64,000 bases of DNA from Pichia kudriavzevii (GCF_003054445.1 NC_042508.1:2477748-2541747); one strand, 5' to 3'. Counted from the first letter of the stretch, positions 27,056 to 36,822 are shown. The notes: a model not told the origin generated them from the sequence alone. Made by a program: numbers and translations.

Positions 27056-27424
27056 TCACTCATTTTTCTTTTTATCATCCTTTGAATAATCTGTGAAAAA
27101 ATGAGACCAAGTAAATTTATCACCAGTTCTTCTAGACCTGTAACTCAAACCAGCACCCTCATACTCGCTTTTTCTTTGATAGTCACTCTCTCCCTCCTTC
27201 TGTAATGGAAACCCAGGTTTCACTGTGGAAATGGTATCACCAGACCTCTCTCGAACTCTCTCTTGCATCAACGAATCATACGATGAAGCCTCCTTCACAT
27301 ATTGAGCTTTCCGACGAATAGTGACGTTCTGTTTAACGGAATATGCGGCTATTACGGCAACTGCCGATAGGAACAAACCTTGTTTCCAGAATGTTTTGAT
27401 TGTTGGGCCTGCAGGTGCACTCAT
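27056..27424 (-). CDS. COI1: Mitochondrial single-span protein, Coi1 ortholog by synteny
   Basis: 122 residues from the ATG at 27424 (MSAPAGPTIKTFW); an in-frame ATG 8 codons upstream is less likely. One transmembrane segment (GLFLSAVAVIAAYSV, about residues 16-32) is followed by a charged soluble part ending TWSHFFTDYSKDD. Sc COI1 (YDR381C-A, 114 residues) is a small inner-membrane protein that interacts with cytochrome oxidase and supercomplexes, and it sits between YRA1 and RPP2B. This gene has the same position and orientation, which is the main support. Confidence 0.7.
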   Translation of the reverse strand: MSAPAGPTIKTFWKQGLFLSAVAVIAAYSVKQNVTIRRKAQYVKEASSYDSLMQERVRERSGDTISTVKPGFPLQKEGESDYQRKSEYEGAGLSYRSRRTGDKFTWSHFFTDYSKDDKKKNE

Positions 27425-27726
27425 TGCTTTCTGTTGTTTTGCGTGCACTTATCCTGCTTTTACTGCAACAGTTGATTCATGTAGGCGTGGTCAGGGAAAA
27501 AGAAGTTGATTGAGATACCTCCCACCTTCCGGTGCACTAATGTAGAGGCGATTCACGATTTAGGCAAGTCGAAGCGCGCTTATCAAATGTACAAGAATAT
27601 CTATGCAAGCTGGAGCTTAAGAAATGGTAAACAAAGAGTAGACATAGATGCTGGATCTGACGAATACATATATCTATACTTTCTGAGGCGAATACCATAA
27701 GTGTTGGGCAAGAAAAGACTGAAATT

Positions 27727-28773
27727 ATGTCAGATAGAAATATTTCTCATGCGATAGCAGGCGGTCTTTCCGGACTCGTTTCAATGACCATCACCTATCC
27801 ATTGGTTACTCTTAGTACAAATGCACAAGCGAAAAGCGAACTAAAAGATACCGAAAGGGAAAAGAATGACATAAATATGACACAACTGTTACCAGCTTCA
27901 CCTATAAGTGGAGATAAAACTAAGATTTTAGATAAAGTCAAGGCAGTATTGGCGAAACTCATTAGCCGAATTAGATTCCTTTTCAAACACTCTAAGAAAT
28001 TCTACAATGGTTTGGAGTCTGCACTTATCGGAATAGTTGCAGTCAACTTTGCATATTATTATGTATACAGTTTAGTTGGCAAACATTATAAGAAAATCAA
28101 TGGCGGTATGTTAAACGTTAAAGATAACTTGGTGACTGGGTTGGCTGCGGGTGTTGTTTCCCGAGTAATTACGAATCCTATATGGGTTGCAAATACCAGA
28201 ATGACAGTGAATAATAAAGCAAGTACCAATGGAGAAACTGAGCCAACTAATAGAAGCACTTTTCAGGTGATTAAGGAAATCTTCCAAAAAGAAGGTTTAA
28301 AAGGTCTTTTTGCAGGTATAGGACCAGCATTAATTCTTGTTTTATCTCCAATGATCCAATTCACTGTATATGAACAATTGAAAAATGTCAGAGTGAAGAT
28401 GAAATCCAGAAAAGCATTGGTAACCAATATCACGTCGTTAGAAGCATTAATTCTTGGCTCGGCGGGTAAGCTAATAGCCATTCTAATAACCTATCCTTAT
28501 TATACAATTCGTTCTAGAATGCATTTGGACAAGAACAAATGTAATAGTTTTTCTACCCTGATTGATATCTTGAAGAATGAAGGTCTTAGTGCATTATATG
28601 GGGGGCTAAATGCTAAATTATTACAAAGTGTTTTGAGTGCCGGATTAATTTTTTACTTCAAAGAGGAATTTATGAAGTTTGTTGTGTTGTCTCTGAACCT
28701 TTTGTCAGGAAATCACCGACATCTTAGAAAGACGGTTAACCAATTTCAAATAAGAAAATCCCCCCAAGTATAG
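27727..28773 (+). CDS. ANT1: Peroxisomal adenine nucleotide carrier (Ant1/Pmp47 type)
   Basis: A 348-residue mitochondrial-carrier-family protein. Three repeats carry PxD/N-type signature variants: TYPLVTLST, TNPIWVANTRM and TYPYYTIRSRM. The YPLVTLST and NPIWVANTRM forms characterise the peroxisomal Pmp47/Ant1 branch rather than mitochondrial carriers, and repeat 1 has a long insertion (about residues 37-88). Ant1 exchanges ATP and AMP across the peroxisomal membrane to feed fatty-acid activation. It is divergent from COI1 and converges on ORT1. It is not at this position in Sc (YPR128C). Confidence 0.82.
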   Translation: MSDRNISHAIAGGLSGLVSMTITYPLVTLSTNAQAKSELKDTEREKNDINMTQLLPASPISGDKTKILDKVKAVLAKLISRIRFLFKHSKKFYNGLESALIGIVAVNFAYYYVYSLVGKHYKKINGGMLNVKDNLVTGLAAGVVSRVITNPIWVANTRMTVNNKASTNGETEPTNRSTFQVIKEIFQKEGLKGLFAGIGPALILVLSPMIQFTVYEQLKNVRVKMKSRKALVTNITSLEALILGSAGKLIAILITYPYYTIRSRMHLDKNKCNSFSTLIDILKNEGLSALYGGLNAKLLQSVLSAGLIFYFKEEFMKFVVLSLNLLSGNHRHLRKTVNQFQIRKSPQV

Positions 28774-28885
28774 TGATTATTGTTAGACTAAGAGACAAAG
28801 TGCCGGTTGTATTCTTATCTTTATTTCTATCTTTACCTTTATCTATAAATAATTACATCTTTGAAAGGTCGAAAACATTGAATAT

Positions 28886-29821
28886 TCATATTACTTCTTT
28901 CAACTTTTCATAAACTAGAAACATCAGACTTGATGTTGGAATTGTTTTCAACAGCGTTATACCAACCCCAGAGTAAAAACCCGCAATACCTGCTGTTCTA
29001 TAAACATGCCTGATGACCCTCATGGCTGTTAATTCTTTACTTTCATTTGTTTGTAAAATTGACTTTACCGTATCAACTGGGAACAATATGCAATTATAGC
29101 CAATCCCTGCATTTGCACCTGCAACCATCAACTCCCACACTTTGGGCTTATAGTCCTTGTTCCCCCCCGCAAAGTACTGGAGAGTAAATTCATAATTCCC
29201 AAACCAAGCCATTGAGCCTCCACATTCTCTTAGCATAGTAGCCGTATGTCCCTTAAATAATCCTATGATTCCTTCTTTCTTGATTAAATTAAACGTGATC
29301 TGTGAAACTGATTTGCTGTTTGCTGTAGTAGACTTGGTCAAACTGGTTTTGTCATTAATGTTATCACAAATAGAACTATTGGACTTCAAATTATCAACCT
29401 GAAATTTACACTTGACAAGCTCTATAGGAGTCAATACAAATGACGTTGCAATACCACTGAATGCACCTGATACTAGTTTGCCAGCATTTCCTAGTTCTTC
29501 GCCGAGGGGTATTCCCTTGTAAAGCTTTATGAAATCCTGAGCGATATTGTAGCTGAAAAACAAGCAAGAAGCTTCGAGAGCTGCTCCCATCAATGGTATC
29601 TTCAGCCCTTTATAAAACCCATTAACAATACCTTCATTTAGGAAGGTTTGTTTGATTGCATGGAATGTCGAATTATAAAGCTGATTATCAAGTGATTGTG
29701 AATATTGAAGTCTTACCTTAATTGTATCAAACGGATATTCTACCAATTTCCCACATGCGCCGGAGACAGACCCGAGAAATATTTCATTCAATGAGTCATG
29801 TAGTAATGATCTCTCCTTCAT
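28886..29821 (-). CDS. ORT1: Mitochondrial ornithine carrier Ort1
   Basis: 311 residues from the ATG at 29821 (MKERSLLHDS); the frame extends upstream only to a TTG. There are three carrier repeats with signatures EYPFDTIKVRLQ, LTPIELVKCKFQV and LFPVDTVKSILQT. The blocks GSVSGACGKLVEYPFDT and VLTPIELVKCK closely resemble Sc Ort1 (292 residues), which exports ornithine from the matrix for arginine synthesis. An extra Ser/Asn-rich loop (about 160-190) accounts for the greater length. Adjacency to the AFI1 region mirrors YOR129C-YOR130C in Sc. Confidence 0.88.
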   Translation of the reverse strand: MKERSLLHDSLNEIFLGSVSGACGKLVEYPFDTIKVRLQYSQSLDNQLYNSTFHAIKQTFLNEGIVNGFYKGLKIPLMGAALEASCLFFSYNIAQDFIKLYKGIPLGEELGNAGKLVSGAFSGIATSFVLTPIELVKCKFQVDNLKSNSSICDNINDKTSLTKSTTANSKSVSQITFNLIKKEGIIGLFKGHTATMLRECGGSMAWFGNYEFTLQYFAGGNKDYKPKVWELMVAGANAGIGYNCILFPVDTVKSILQTNESKELTAMRVIRHVYRTAGIAGFYSGVGITLLKTIPTSSLMFLVYEKLKEVI

Positions 29822-29963
29822 ATCTGTGTTTAAAATATCAAACAAATAAATTTTCAAATGGACTCTACTATGGTGTAGATGTATCCATGTATGAACACAT
29901 ATCAGGAATTATCAGCTTACCGAAAAAGGTAATTCCACAAAGGTTAGCCGCCTAACTATGTAT

Positions 29964-29999
29964 CACGTGCTATATATCAGGGTTGCGCATGAGCACGTG
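29964..29999. promoter_or_regulatory. Paired Cbf1-type E-boxes between ORT1 and RPP2
   Basis: CACGTG occurs at 29964-29969 (as ATCACGTG) and 29994-29999 (as GTCACGTG on the other strand), 30 bp apart, and both fit RTCACRTG. They lie about 280-310 bp before RPP2. The RPL19 promoter has the same type of site. Cbf1 is a regulator of ribosomal protein genes in C. albicans, so a similar circuit is plausible here. They could instead serve ORT1. Confidence 0.55.
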
Positions 30000-30276
30000 A
30001 CTTTATGCAAACCCTCTTTTTGCACAGCCATTTTTTTTTACTTTCTATTTTTTCCATTTTTTTTTTGGCGAGGAAAAAAAAAACTTGTGAAAATGCGAAA
30101 TTCAAAACGCCCATTTCCCATGTCTTTGTGAACATTTTGTGAGTGGTTGGAAAATTTTCAGCTACCTTCTACTGTGAGAGTTTTACAGTTGACATTTGTT
30201 CTTCCTTTTGATTTTAGAGTTCTTTTGCCTAAGGGATAGTCTGCTCATATTAACGGCTTAAACGTGATTATTCATA

Positions 30277-30600
30277 ATGAAGTACTTAGCTGCATATCTT
30301 TTATTACAACAAGGTGGTAACGCATCTCCATCTGCTGCTGACATTAAGACTCTTTTAGAATCTGTTGGTTCTGAAGTTGAACAATCCAACATTGACTTAT
30401 TATTAGCTTCCTTAGAAGGTAAGTCTGTTGATGAATTAATTGCAGAAGGTGCAACCAAGTTAGCATCTATTTCTACTGGTTCTGCTGCTGCAGGTGCTTC
30501 TGCAGGTGCTGCTGCTTCCGGTGAAGCTGCTGCTGAAGAAGAAGTTGAAGAAGCAAAGGAAGAATCTGATGACGACATGGGTTTCGGTTTATTCGACTAA
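30277..30600 (+). CDS. RPP2: 60S acidic ribosomal stalk protein P2
   Basis: A 107-residue protein starting [15 protein letters not shown], with the helical dimerisation domain (1-65), an Ala/Gly hinge (68-88) and the conserved stalk tail ending [10 protein letters not shown] that recruits translation factors. The start and the [13 protein letters not shown] block mark P2 rather than P1. Sc has RPP2A and RPP2B; position next to YRA1/COI1 and NKP1 corresponds to RPP2B (YDR382W). Codon use is strongly biased. Confidence 0.95.
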   Translation: MKYLAAYLLLQQGGNASPSAADIKTLLESVGSEVEQSNIDLLLASLEGKSVDELIAEGATKLASISTGSAAAGASAGAAASGEAAAEEEVEEAKEESDDDMGFGLFD

Positions 30601-30790
30601 ATGTGTTGATTAGCTAAATTCTCTTCTCTACTTGAACTTGCTCAGCTTGTATAATTTTTTGTCTAACATTATAAACTGAATTAGTTTAGAAAAAATGTAC
30701 TAAAAATTATTAATAATTCACCGCTATTATAGTTGTCCTTAGAATTTGTATAAAGAAATCCCCATAAATCAGCCTTGGGCTTCTCGATAG

Positions 30791-31444
30791 TTAGTTATGT
30801 TTGGCCAAGGAAAGCAGATGCCTCATTTTTTCAATTTCAGAGTCAATGTTTTGATCTATATTATCTTCTTGTTCGGTTTCTCTATTTGCCAAACTATGGT
30901 CAAGAAGGCTTCGTACATTTTCATTCAAGAAATCTATTTCCTCGTTTGCTTTCTGTAGTTGCACAATCTTTTCGGTATTAGATTGCAGCCTCTCACGTAT
31001 ACTATCGTACTCATCAATTATCTCGACGCTATTAGTTTCCAAAAAATTGGAATCTGGCAATTCGGAAATCAACTCAAAAAGCCTTCCATTCAATGGATCT
31101 TGAACAAGTGCTCCATCTACCCTCTGTTCAAAAATCTTCAAAAGTTTGTTGATATCTTTCATACTATTTGCTTTATCTTGTCTGTTTTCCCTCTCCAATT
31201 GAATTATCTGTTGTATAGTTTGAAATCTAGACTGTCGAGTAAAAAAAATAGATTTATACTTCCTCTTCATTATGATGTTAACTTTGTTCAATATTGCTTC
31301 CATTTCTTCTTCTTTTACTTTTATTTTTGTTCCTTTAAGGGCATTCCTGAATTTATCATCATATTTTATCTCTTTGGTTAATATTCGTTCTTGTTCCTGG
31401 ATAAAATCCTGTAGTTCCTCAAAAGTGACAGGTACAGAGGTCAT
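30791..31444 (-). CDS. NKP1: Kinetochore protein Nkp1 (Ctf19 complex)
   Basis: 217 residues (Sc 238). Almost wholly helical with coiled coil through 85-200 (for example QIIQLERENRQDKANSMKDINKLLKIFEQ and NTEKIVQLQKANEEIDFLNENVRSLL). Nkp1 pairs with Nkp2 in the inner kinetochore Ctf19/CCAN complex. Sequence alone would allow only a coiled-coil call. The convergent arrangement with RPP2, identical to RPP2B-NKP1 (YDR382W-YDR383C) in Sc, and the length make the ortholog call reasonable. Confidence 0.72.
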   Translation of the reverse strand: MTSVPVTFEELQDFIQEQERILTKEIKYDDKFRNALKGTKIKVKEEEMEAILNKVNIIMKRKYKSIFFTRQSRFQTIQQIIQLERENRQDKANSMKDINKLLKIFEQRVDGALVQDPLNGRLFELISELPDSNFLETNSVEIIDEYDSIRERLQSNTEKIVQLQKANEEIDFLNENVRSLLDHSLANRETEQEDNIDQNIDSEIEKMRHLLSLAKHN

Positions 31445-31601
31445 TATGGTTAGGTCACAAAAGTTATAAAGCTATACCAAGTAGTAAACAGTAGGTCTAA
31501 TTAACAGTATACCAATTGTCGAGACAATAAAAAAGTTAAAAAAAATAGTAACTAATCAACAAAGCGATATTTAGTACAAACAAAATGGGAGCTCGCACGC
31601 G

Positions 31602-31976
31602 TCAGATCAACAGGTTGTCTAATTCGAACTCCTCACCCTCAAAATCACTGTAGTCCTTATCGAAAATATCCTTATACCAAGATTGGTAGTCTGATGCTTC
31701 TTGGTGGTTTCTACATATTATGTGTTTACCACTCCTAATTTCGAGAACCGTGACAACCCATGCCTTTAATTTTAATAGAATAATTTTTATAGTAGACATA
31801 CAAGCTTCTACTTTGAGACTATGGCCGTTATATGAATTCATTAAACTTTTATTCGATACCTGACTAGCAAAGCTGTCCTTGTTTCTTAGTAATCTGCCTA
31901 TGAAAAAAATCTCTTTGCATCCATCTGAAAATATTTGATCTAGTTGACTAGATGTAGTTTTATGCACGACTTCCAT
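31602..31976 (-). CDS. Small protein of unknown function (124 aa)
   Basis: The frame extends upstream to 32183, but that part is AT-rich and overlaps the UTP14 end, so the ATG at 31976 (MEVVHKTTSSQLDQIF) is the preferred start. The predicted protein has two helices (about 5-30 and 62-85) and an acidic end DFEGEEFELDNLLI. It lies tandem to UTP14, with about 200 bp between them. I do not recognise it. Confidence 0.5.
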   Translation of the reverse strand: MEVVHKTTSSQLDQIFSDGCKEIFFIGRLLRNKDSFASQVSNKSLMNSYNGHSLKVEACMSTIKIILLKLKAWVVTVLEIRSGKHIICRNHQEASDYQSWYKDIFDKDYSDFEGEEFELDNLLI

Positions 31977-32179
31977 TGTACGAGATGTAAATATTGTATT
32001 AACTGACTTCAAAATAAGTTCTTCAATAGTATAGAAAAGGTTTCTTATATGTACAAATAAAAGGTGTGTGTCTTTCAGTTTTTCAAAAGAAAAAAAAATA
32101 TACAGTAGCATCCCTCTTTTGAACATATGTTTCCATATTCTCAAAAGCAAATATGTGTTACATGTACTAATGTGACTGA

Positions 32180-35014
32180 TCATTCGTGGAAAGGAGCTTT
32201 AAGTGGGTCAATAACAGAACCAAATTTGGTGATGACGCTTGGAGTAATCAACTTTTGGTGGGTCTTTGTTGTGCTCCATTCTTTACCCATCGGAGTTCTA
32301 AGAGAACGCTCGTACTCTTCCCATGTCTTAAAAGGATATGGGACCTTATCAGCTTGGTATTTAGTTGTTTTCTTGATGATTCTTTCGTTAATTATAACAT
32401 TCTTTTTACCTTTATCAAGCCGCTTATCTTTGGTAACGACGCCTTGAATAGTCTTAACGATTTTCCGTTTCTTTGTCTTTGGAACACCCCAACCATCATC
32501 TTCATCACCTTGACCTGCCCAGGAGCCCCAACCGGGAGTTGTTAATTCTACTTGTTTATCCCCTTCCTCTTCCTCGACTTCCCGTTTTTCTTGCTCAAAT
32601 TCTTCTATTAAAACGTCATCTCCTGCAAATGCCTCCTTGATTAGATCGGACTGTTTAAACATACGATTGTCATCAACATCATCACCGTCACTTTCATACT
32701 CATCATCGGAGCGAATAGGTTTTTCATCTAGACTTGCCCTTTTCTGATCTTGTTTAACAGCTTTCTTCTTCGGGTCTACTATAAACAATGTCTCTTTGTT
32801 TTCAATAGAAACTAAACCATCAGTACTTTCTTTTTTCTTGCCAGTATTCTTCTTCAAAAGTTTTTTCGAAATCTTAGCTTCCGACTTGTCTAATCTTGAG
32901 GATGAAGCATCAACAACTTTGATTTTGCTAGAAACTCTGCCTCTATCCTCCTCATCAGCACTATTTTCAGAATCTCCTTCTGCTAACCATGGATTAGAAT
33001 CATCTTCCACACTTTCTGATCTTATACCAGTTCCTTCATTGTCTCTGGTGCCTCTTTCTTCAATAACTGTGGGTTTGTATCTCTCTTCTTTGTCCTTCTT
33101 TAATCTATTTTGCAACAACCTACTATCCTCTTCATCCAGTTCTTTCATTAACTCTTCATTCAATTTACGGTTTTCGGCAGATGCAACCAAAGCCGCAGGT
33201 GTATACATTCTTCTACCAGTATTCATGGAAACATTAACACCATCTACTTCTCCATTTTGAATATCTTCGTAGTCTTCGGCATCCCTTAATCTTTTCAAAT
33301 TATCAATCTCCTTCAGTTTGACTAATCGTTCTCTTTCTTCGGCATTCTTCATAAAATCCATTGCTAGGACACCTTTTCCAATCTTTGACAATTTTTCATT
33401 ATCCAAATTTTCGACATTATCAACGTCATTCTCGAGGTCGGACAAATCTCTTTCATCATCACTACTTTCGCCATCCTTTTTACCCAACTGTTTTTGCTTT
33501 AGCTTCTCACTTTGTCTCATCATTTCTTCAATTTCATCCCTGGTTGATTTATCCTTCGACATACCAGACTTAATCATTTGCTTGGCCCATTGAGAGGTAT
33601 TTTTATGTTTCAAAGTCATTCTTTCCTTTGCACGATGATAGTTCGAGTCCTCCTTATCCTCTTCAAGGTCGCTGCCATCTTCTTGGCGATTAACTTGTGA
33701 AATCAACATCTTCTCCTTCATCTTTTCCTTTCTTAGTTGTCTCCTGTAAGCCTTGGATTTAATTTTCTTCAATCTTTTGGAATCTTTCATACCTCTGTAC
33801 ATCAATTCTCTCATTAGCCTCAATTCGTTGGTACGTTTCAGCATTTCAGCCTTCGATAGTTTTGCTGTTTCTATATTTTCAAATAAATCTTCAGTTTTCT
33901 TTGACTCTAAATTCGATTGGTCTATAATGCTATCTAATTTGGATTCAAAGTCATTAACAGCAATATCATTATCGGTTTTGAAGGCTGAATTTTTATCTAA
34001 TTGGGGTTTTTCAGGGACAAATGATAACACCTCTTTATCTCTATTCTGTGCAATTATATCTCTCCACCGATTGACTTGTTCCTTTTGAATTTCATAAGCA
34101 GCACGTCGCTCATGACGTTTTTGGATATTAACAGGCAACGGAATAGCAAATGCCGAATTCTCATCATTGTGAAGCTTATTTTGTTCATCTTCATCTAACT
34201 CAACATTGTCTAGTTCTTTTAATTGTTTATTATGCTTCGCAATATCACGGATTAACTCTTCATTCTCATTATCCTGTTCTTCATCGTCTAGGTTTCCCAG
34301 CATATCGTCCAAAGAAAGAGAATCACCCAAATTAGGTAGGGAAAACTCATTTTCATTTAGTTTATCATTGATCAACACTTTTTTGGCTTTCTCGGATGGA
34401 TCCTTCTTAATTTTCGATTTTAAACTCTTCATCACTGAATCAAGCTGCACTTCTTCACCTTCGGAAATGTTCATTTCATCAAATGGATCATCTTCGGAAT
34501 CAGATTCAGATTCAGAGTTGGATTCAGAGTCTGAGTCTTCGCTATGACTTCCCTCTCCCTCTGTAGCAGAGGAGTCGTCATCATCCTCGTTGAAAACAAG
34601 CTTATCATGCTGCTTGCTCTGAGAATTACTCTTCTGTACTTTAAGCTCAGAATCATCTCTGTCCCAAATTTCAGAGAGCGTCATTAGCTCACCCTCATCT
34701 ACAGATTCCCAGCCATCTTCATCTTCACCAAATTCGTTTAGTCTTTCAGAGACATCACCCTTAGTCTTAGACATATAGTCATCTAAATCATCATCACTTC
34801 CCAATGCGTTATCAGAATCCAATTCTTCATCATCAAAAGGAACTTCATCGCCCTCTCCATCATTATCAACGTTGGAGGATCTACTATTAAGAAATTTGGA
34901 TGCATCAAGAATTGCATCTTTAAAATTTTCTTTCACTGTTGTCTTGGAACGAACATTAGAGTTTTTCCCTTTGGAGAAACTTGATTTCCCATTACTTCTA
35001 TTTTTTTTGGCCAT
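32180..35014 (-). CDS. UTP14: SSU processome subunit Utp14
   Basis: 944 residues from the ATG at 35014 (MAKKNRSNGKSS); an upstream in-frame ATG would add 35 hydrophobic residues and is rejected. The long acidic and lysine-rich disordered regions and the C-terminal blocks TPGWGSWAGQG, KVPYPFKTWEEYERSLR and PMGKEW are diagnostic of Utp14 (Sc 899). Utp14 belongs to the 90S pre-ribosome, where it activates the helicase Dhr1 to remove U3 snoRNA. Antisense frames across the acidic parts are shadows. The upstream region carries a 22-base homopolymer. Confidence 0.95.
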   Translation of the reverse strand: MAKKNRSNGKSSFSKGKNSNVRSKTTVKENFKDAILDASKFLNSRSSNVDNDGEGDEVPFDDEELDSDNALGSDDDLDDYMSKTKGDVSERLNEFGEDEDGWESVDEGELMTLSEIWDRDDSELKVQKSNSQSKQHDKLVFNEDDDDSSATEGEGSHSEDSDSESNSESESDSEDDPFDEMNISEGEEVQLDSVMKSLKSKIKKDPSEKAKKVLINDKLNENEFSLPNLGDSLSLDDMLGNLDDEEQDNENEELIRDIAKHNKQLKELDNVELDEDEQNKLHNDENSAFAIPLPVNIQKRHERRAAYEIQKEQVNRWRDIIAQNRDKEVLSFVPEKPQLDKNSAFKTDNDIAVNDFESKLDSIIDQSNLESKKTEDLFENIETAKLSKAEMLKRTNELRLMRELMYRGMKDSKRLKKIKSKAYRRQLRKEKMKEKMLISQVNRQEDGSDLEEDKEDSNYHRAKERMTLKHKNTSQWAKQMIKSGMSKDKSTRDEIEEMMRQSEKLKQKQLGKKDGESSDDERDLSDLENDVDNVENLDNEKLSKIGKGVLAMDFMKNAEERERLVKLKEIDNLKRLRDAEDYEDIQNGEVDGVNVSMNTGRRMYTPAALVASAENRKLNEELMKELDEEDSRLLQNRLKKDKEERYKPTVIEERGTRDNEGTGIRSESVEDDSNPWLAEGDSENSADEEDRGRVSSKIKVVDASSSRLDKSEAKISKKLLKKNTGKKKESTDGLVSIENKETLFIVDPKKKAVKQDQKRASLDEKPIRSDDEYESDGDDVDDNRMFKQSDLIKEAFAGDDVLIEEFEQEKREVEEEEGDKQVELTTPGWGSWAGQGDEDDGWGVPKTKKRKIVKTIQGVVTKDKRLDKGKKNVIINERIIKKTTKYQADKVPYPFKTWEEYERSLRTPMGKEWSTTKTHQKLITPSVITKFGSVIDPLKAPFHE

Positions 35015-35186
35015 TTTATTTCGGTGTCTGGTAGGAAATATGTCTTTTGTTATACAAGAAAGTAATATCACCAAGATAAAATAAACCTTTTCAACTGAAG
35101 AATAATTTTTTCTATACAAAAGAATTTAAAACCTGAAAAAAAAAAATCTTATAAAAGAAAAAAAAATAAAAAAAATTCATTCTCTT

Positions 35187-35208
35187 CCCCCCCCCCCCCC
35201 CCCCCCCC
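35187..35208 (+). repeat. Poly-C tract (22 C) between UTP14 and the YHR112C-like gene
   Basis: An unbroken run of 22 cytosines (poly-G on the UTP14 coding strand), about 173 bp before the UTP14 start. Its length is probably polymorphic and its exact count in the assembly is uncertain. Confidence 0.95.
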
Positions 35209-35619
35209 ACTTCTCAACATTCTAATACAGACCTACCCCTCCACTTTAAAATTTCCCTAACAAGAAATCCCGATGCCGGAGGAGGTGTACACAATAAACA
35301 CTTGCTATATCTCTACATTGCACCTCAATTACAAGAGTATTCTCTCCTCCATTGGGGAAACTTCGCCACCTCACAGAATGTAGCTATAAATGAACACAAA
35401 AGTGCCCCCTAGATATCTGGAAAAGTTGAGAGATAGTAATGTGCAGCATTGGAACTACTGGTTCCCAACAATAAAAACCTAAAAGTGTGGCTTTGGTTAC
35501 CACACTTGGAGGGTGCAGTAGCCTGTGAATTGTATTTAAAGTGGGTATCTACTCTCCTTTTTGCCCTTTTTTTTTTCGGTAACGTTTCTTTGAGACAACC
35601 AAGAAATTATACTACAGAA

Positions 35620-36747
35620 ATGCCAGGCATCAGCACAAAGTCGATTCATGCCGATCAATCCTTAAACAGGGTTCCAGATGTTGTTCCACCAATTAATGTA
35701 ACCACAACATTCCGCTACCCGGATGACCCAGATGATATCATTCCTGCTACAGAGTACCAAAACGACTCTTACGACCCTTCTACTTCAACACCAATATACT
35801 CTAGAATTGGACACCCAAACTCTGCAAGGATTGAGCAAGTGATGAGTGAACTATTAGGTGGTGAGACGGTTATATATAATTCTGGTTTAAGTGCCTTCTT
35901 TGCTGCAATTATGTACTTTAATCCTAAAACTGTTGCAATTGGTGACGGTTACCATGGCTGTCATGGTATATTGGAACTCTTAAAGAGAAACTATAACCTG
36001 AAAATCGTCGGTTTAGATCAGTTAGATCAGCTGGCTAAAGGTGATTTGATTCACATTGAGACACCTGAAAATCCCTTCTCTCGTGTTCATAACATCGCCT
36101 ATTATGTTTCCAAGGCAAAAGAAATTGGCGCTTTCACTTTAGTCGATGCCACCTTTGCCCCACCTCCATTGTCAAATCCATTTGATTTTAATGTTGACAT
36201 GGTTATGCACTCTGTAACTAAATATTTTGGTGGACATTCTGATTTATTGGCCGGTGTTTTAGTTACTAAAGATCCTGCAGTAAAAATACAATTGGCTCGT
36301 GATAGGGTTGTCCTCGGTACCAACATTGCAAATTTGGAGTCTTATCTGTTGTTGAGATCTTTAAGAACGTATGAATTAAGAATTGAAAAGCAGAGTGATT
36401 CCGCAACTAAGCTTGTTAAATATCTATCTAGCAACAGAGCTAAATATCCGAAAATTACAAGTATCTATCATTCTTCTCTTCAGAAAGACGACTTTGTTGA
36501 TGCTCAAATGACGGGCGGTCATGCTCCGGTTTTCTCTATCGAATTGGATACTCCCGAAAACGCAAAATCCTTGCCTTCAAAACTTAAATATTTCCAACAT
36601 GCCACTTCTTTAGGAGGTGTTGAATCTTTAATTGAATGGAGAGCTGTCACGGATAAAAACGCAAAAAAGACCTTATTGAGAGTCTCTGTAGGTGTCGAAA
36701 ATGTGGAAGATTTGATTGCTGATTTCGATCAAGCGTTGAAATCCTAG
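35620..36747 (+). CDS. PLP-dependent Cys/Met-metabolism enzyme, YHR112C-like (cystathionine lyase/synthase family)
   Basis: 375 residues from the ATG at 35620 (MPGISTKSIHADQ); an upstream in-frame ATG adds a non-conserved leader of 57 residues. The family blocks IYSRIGHPNSARIE, YNSGLSAFFAAI, DGYHGCHG and MHSVTKYFGGHSD are present; the Lys of SVTKYFGG should bind pyridoxal phosphate. Sc YHR112C (378 residues) is the closest pattern I know; its substrate is unproven, with a cystathionine gamma-lyase or beta-lyase reaction suspected. UBA4 (YHR111W) and an ERP gene (YHR110W) lie nearby, as in Sc, with an F-box-like gene and a TFC6-like gene inserted. Confidence 0.85.
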   Translation: MPGISTKSIHADQSLNRVPDVVPPINVTTTFRYPDDPDDIIPATEYQNDSYDPSTSTPIYSRIGHPNSARIEQVMSELLGGETVIYNSGLSAFFAAIMYFNPKTVAIGDGYHGCHGILELLKRNYNLKIVGLDQLDQLAKGDLIHIETPENPFSRVHNIAYYVSKAKEIGAFTLVDATFAPPPLSNPFDFNVDMVMHSVTKYFGGHSDLLAGVLVTKDPAVKIQLARDRVVLGTNIANLESYLLLRSLRTYELRIEKQSDSATKLVKYLSSNRAKYPKITSIYHSSLQKDDFVDAQMTGGHAPVFSIELDTPENAKSLPSKLKYFQHATSLGGVESLIEWRAVTDKNAKKTLLRVSVGVENVEDLIADFDQALKS

Positions 36748-36822
36748 GTTGTAACGAAGAAATAAAGTTTAACTTACTTATTCCCAAATATATAATTTTA
36801 GCTAGTTTATAGAAGTCTTTAT

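Noticed and set aside
31977-32183. N-terminal extension of the small gene upstream of 31976
   Set aside because: It overlaps the end of UTP14, is AT-rich and hydrophobic, and the downstream ATG gives a better-balanced protein.
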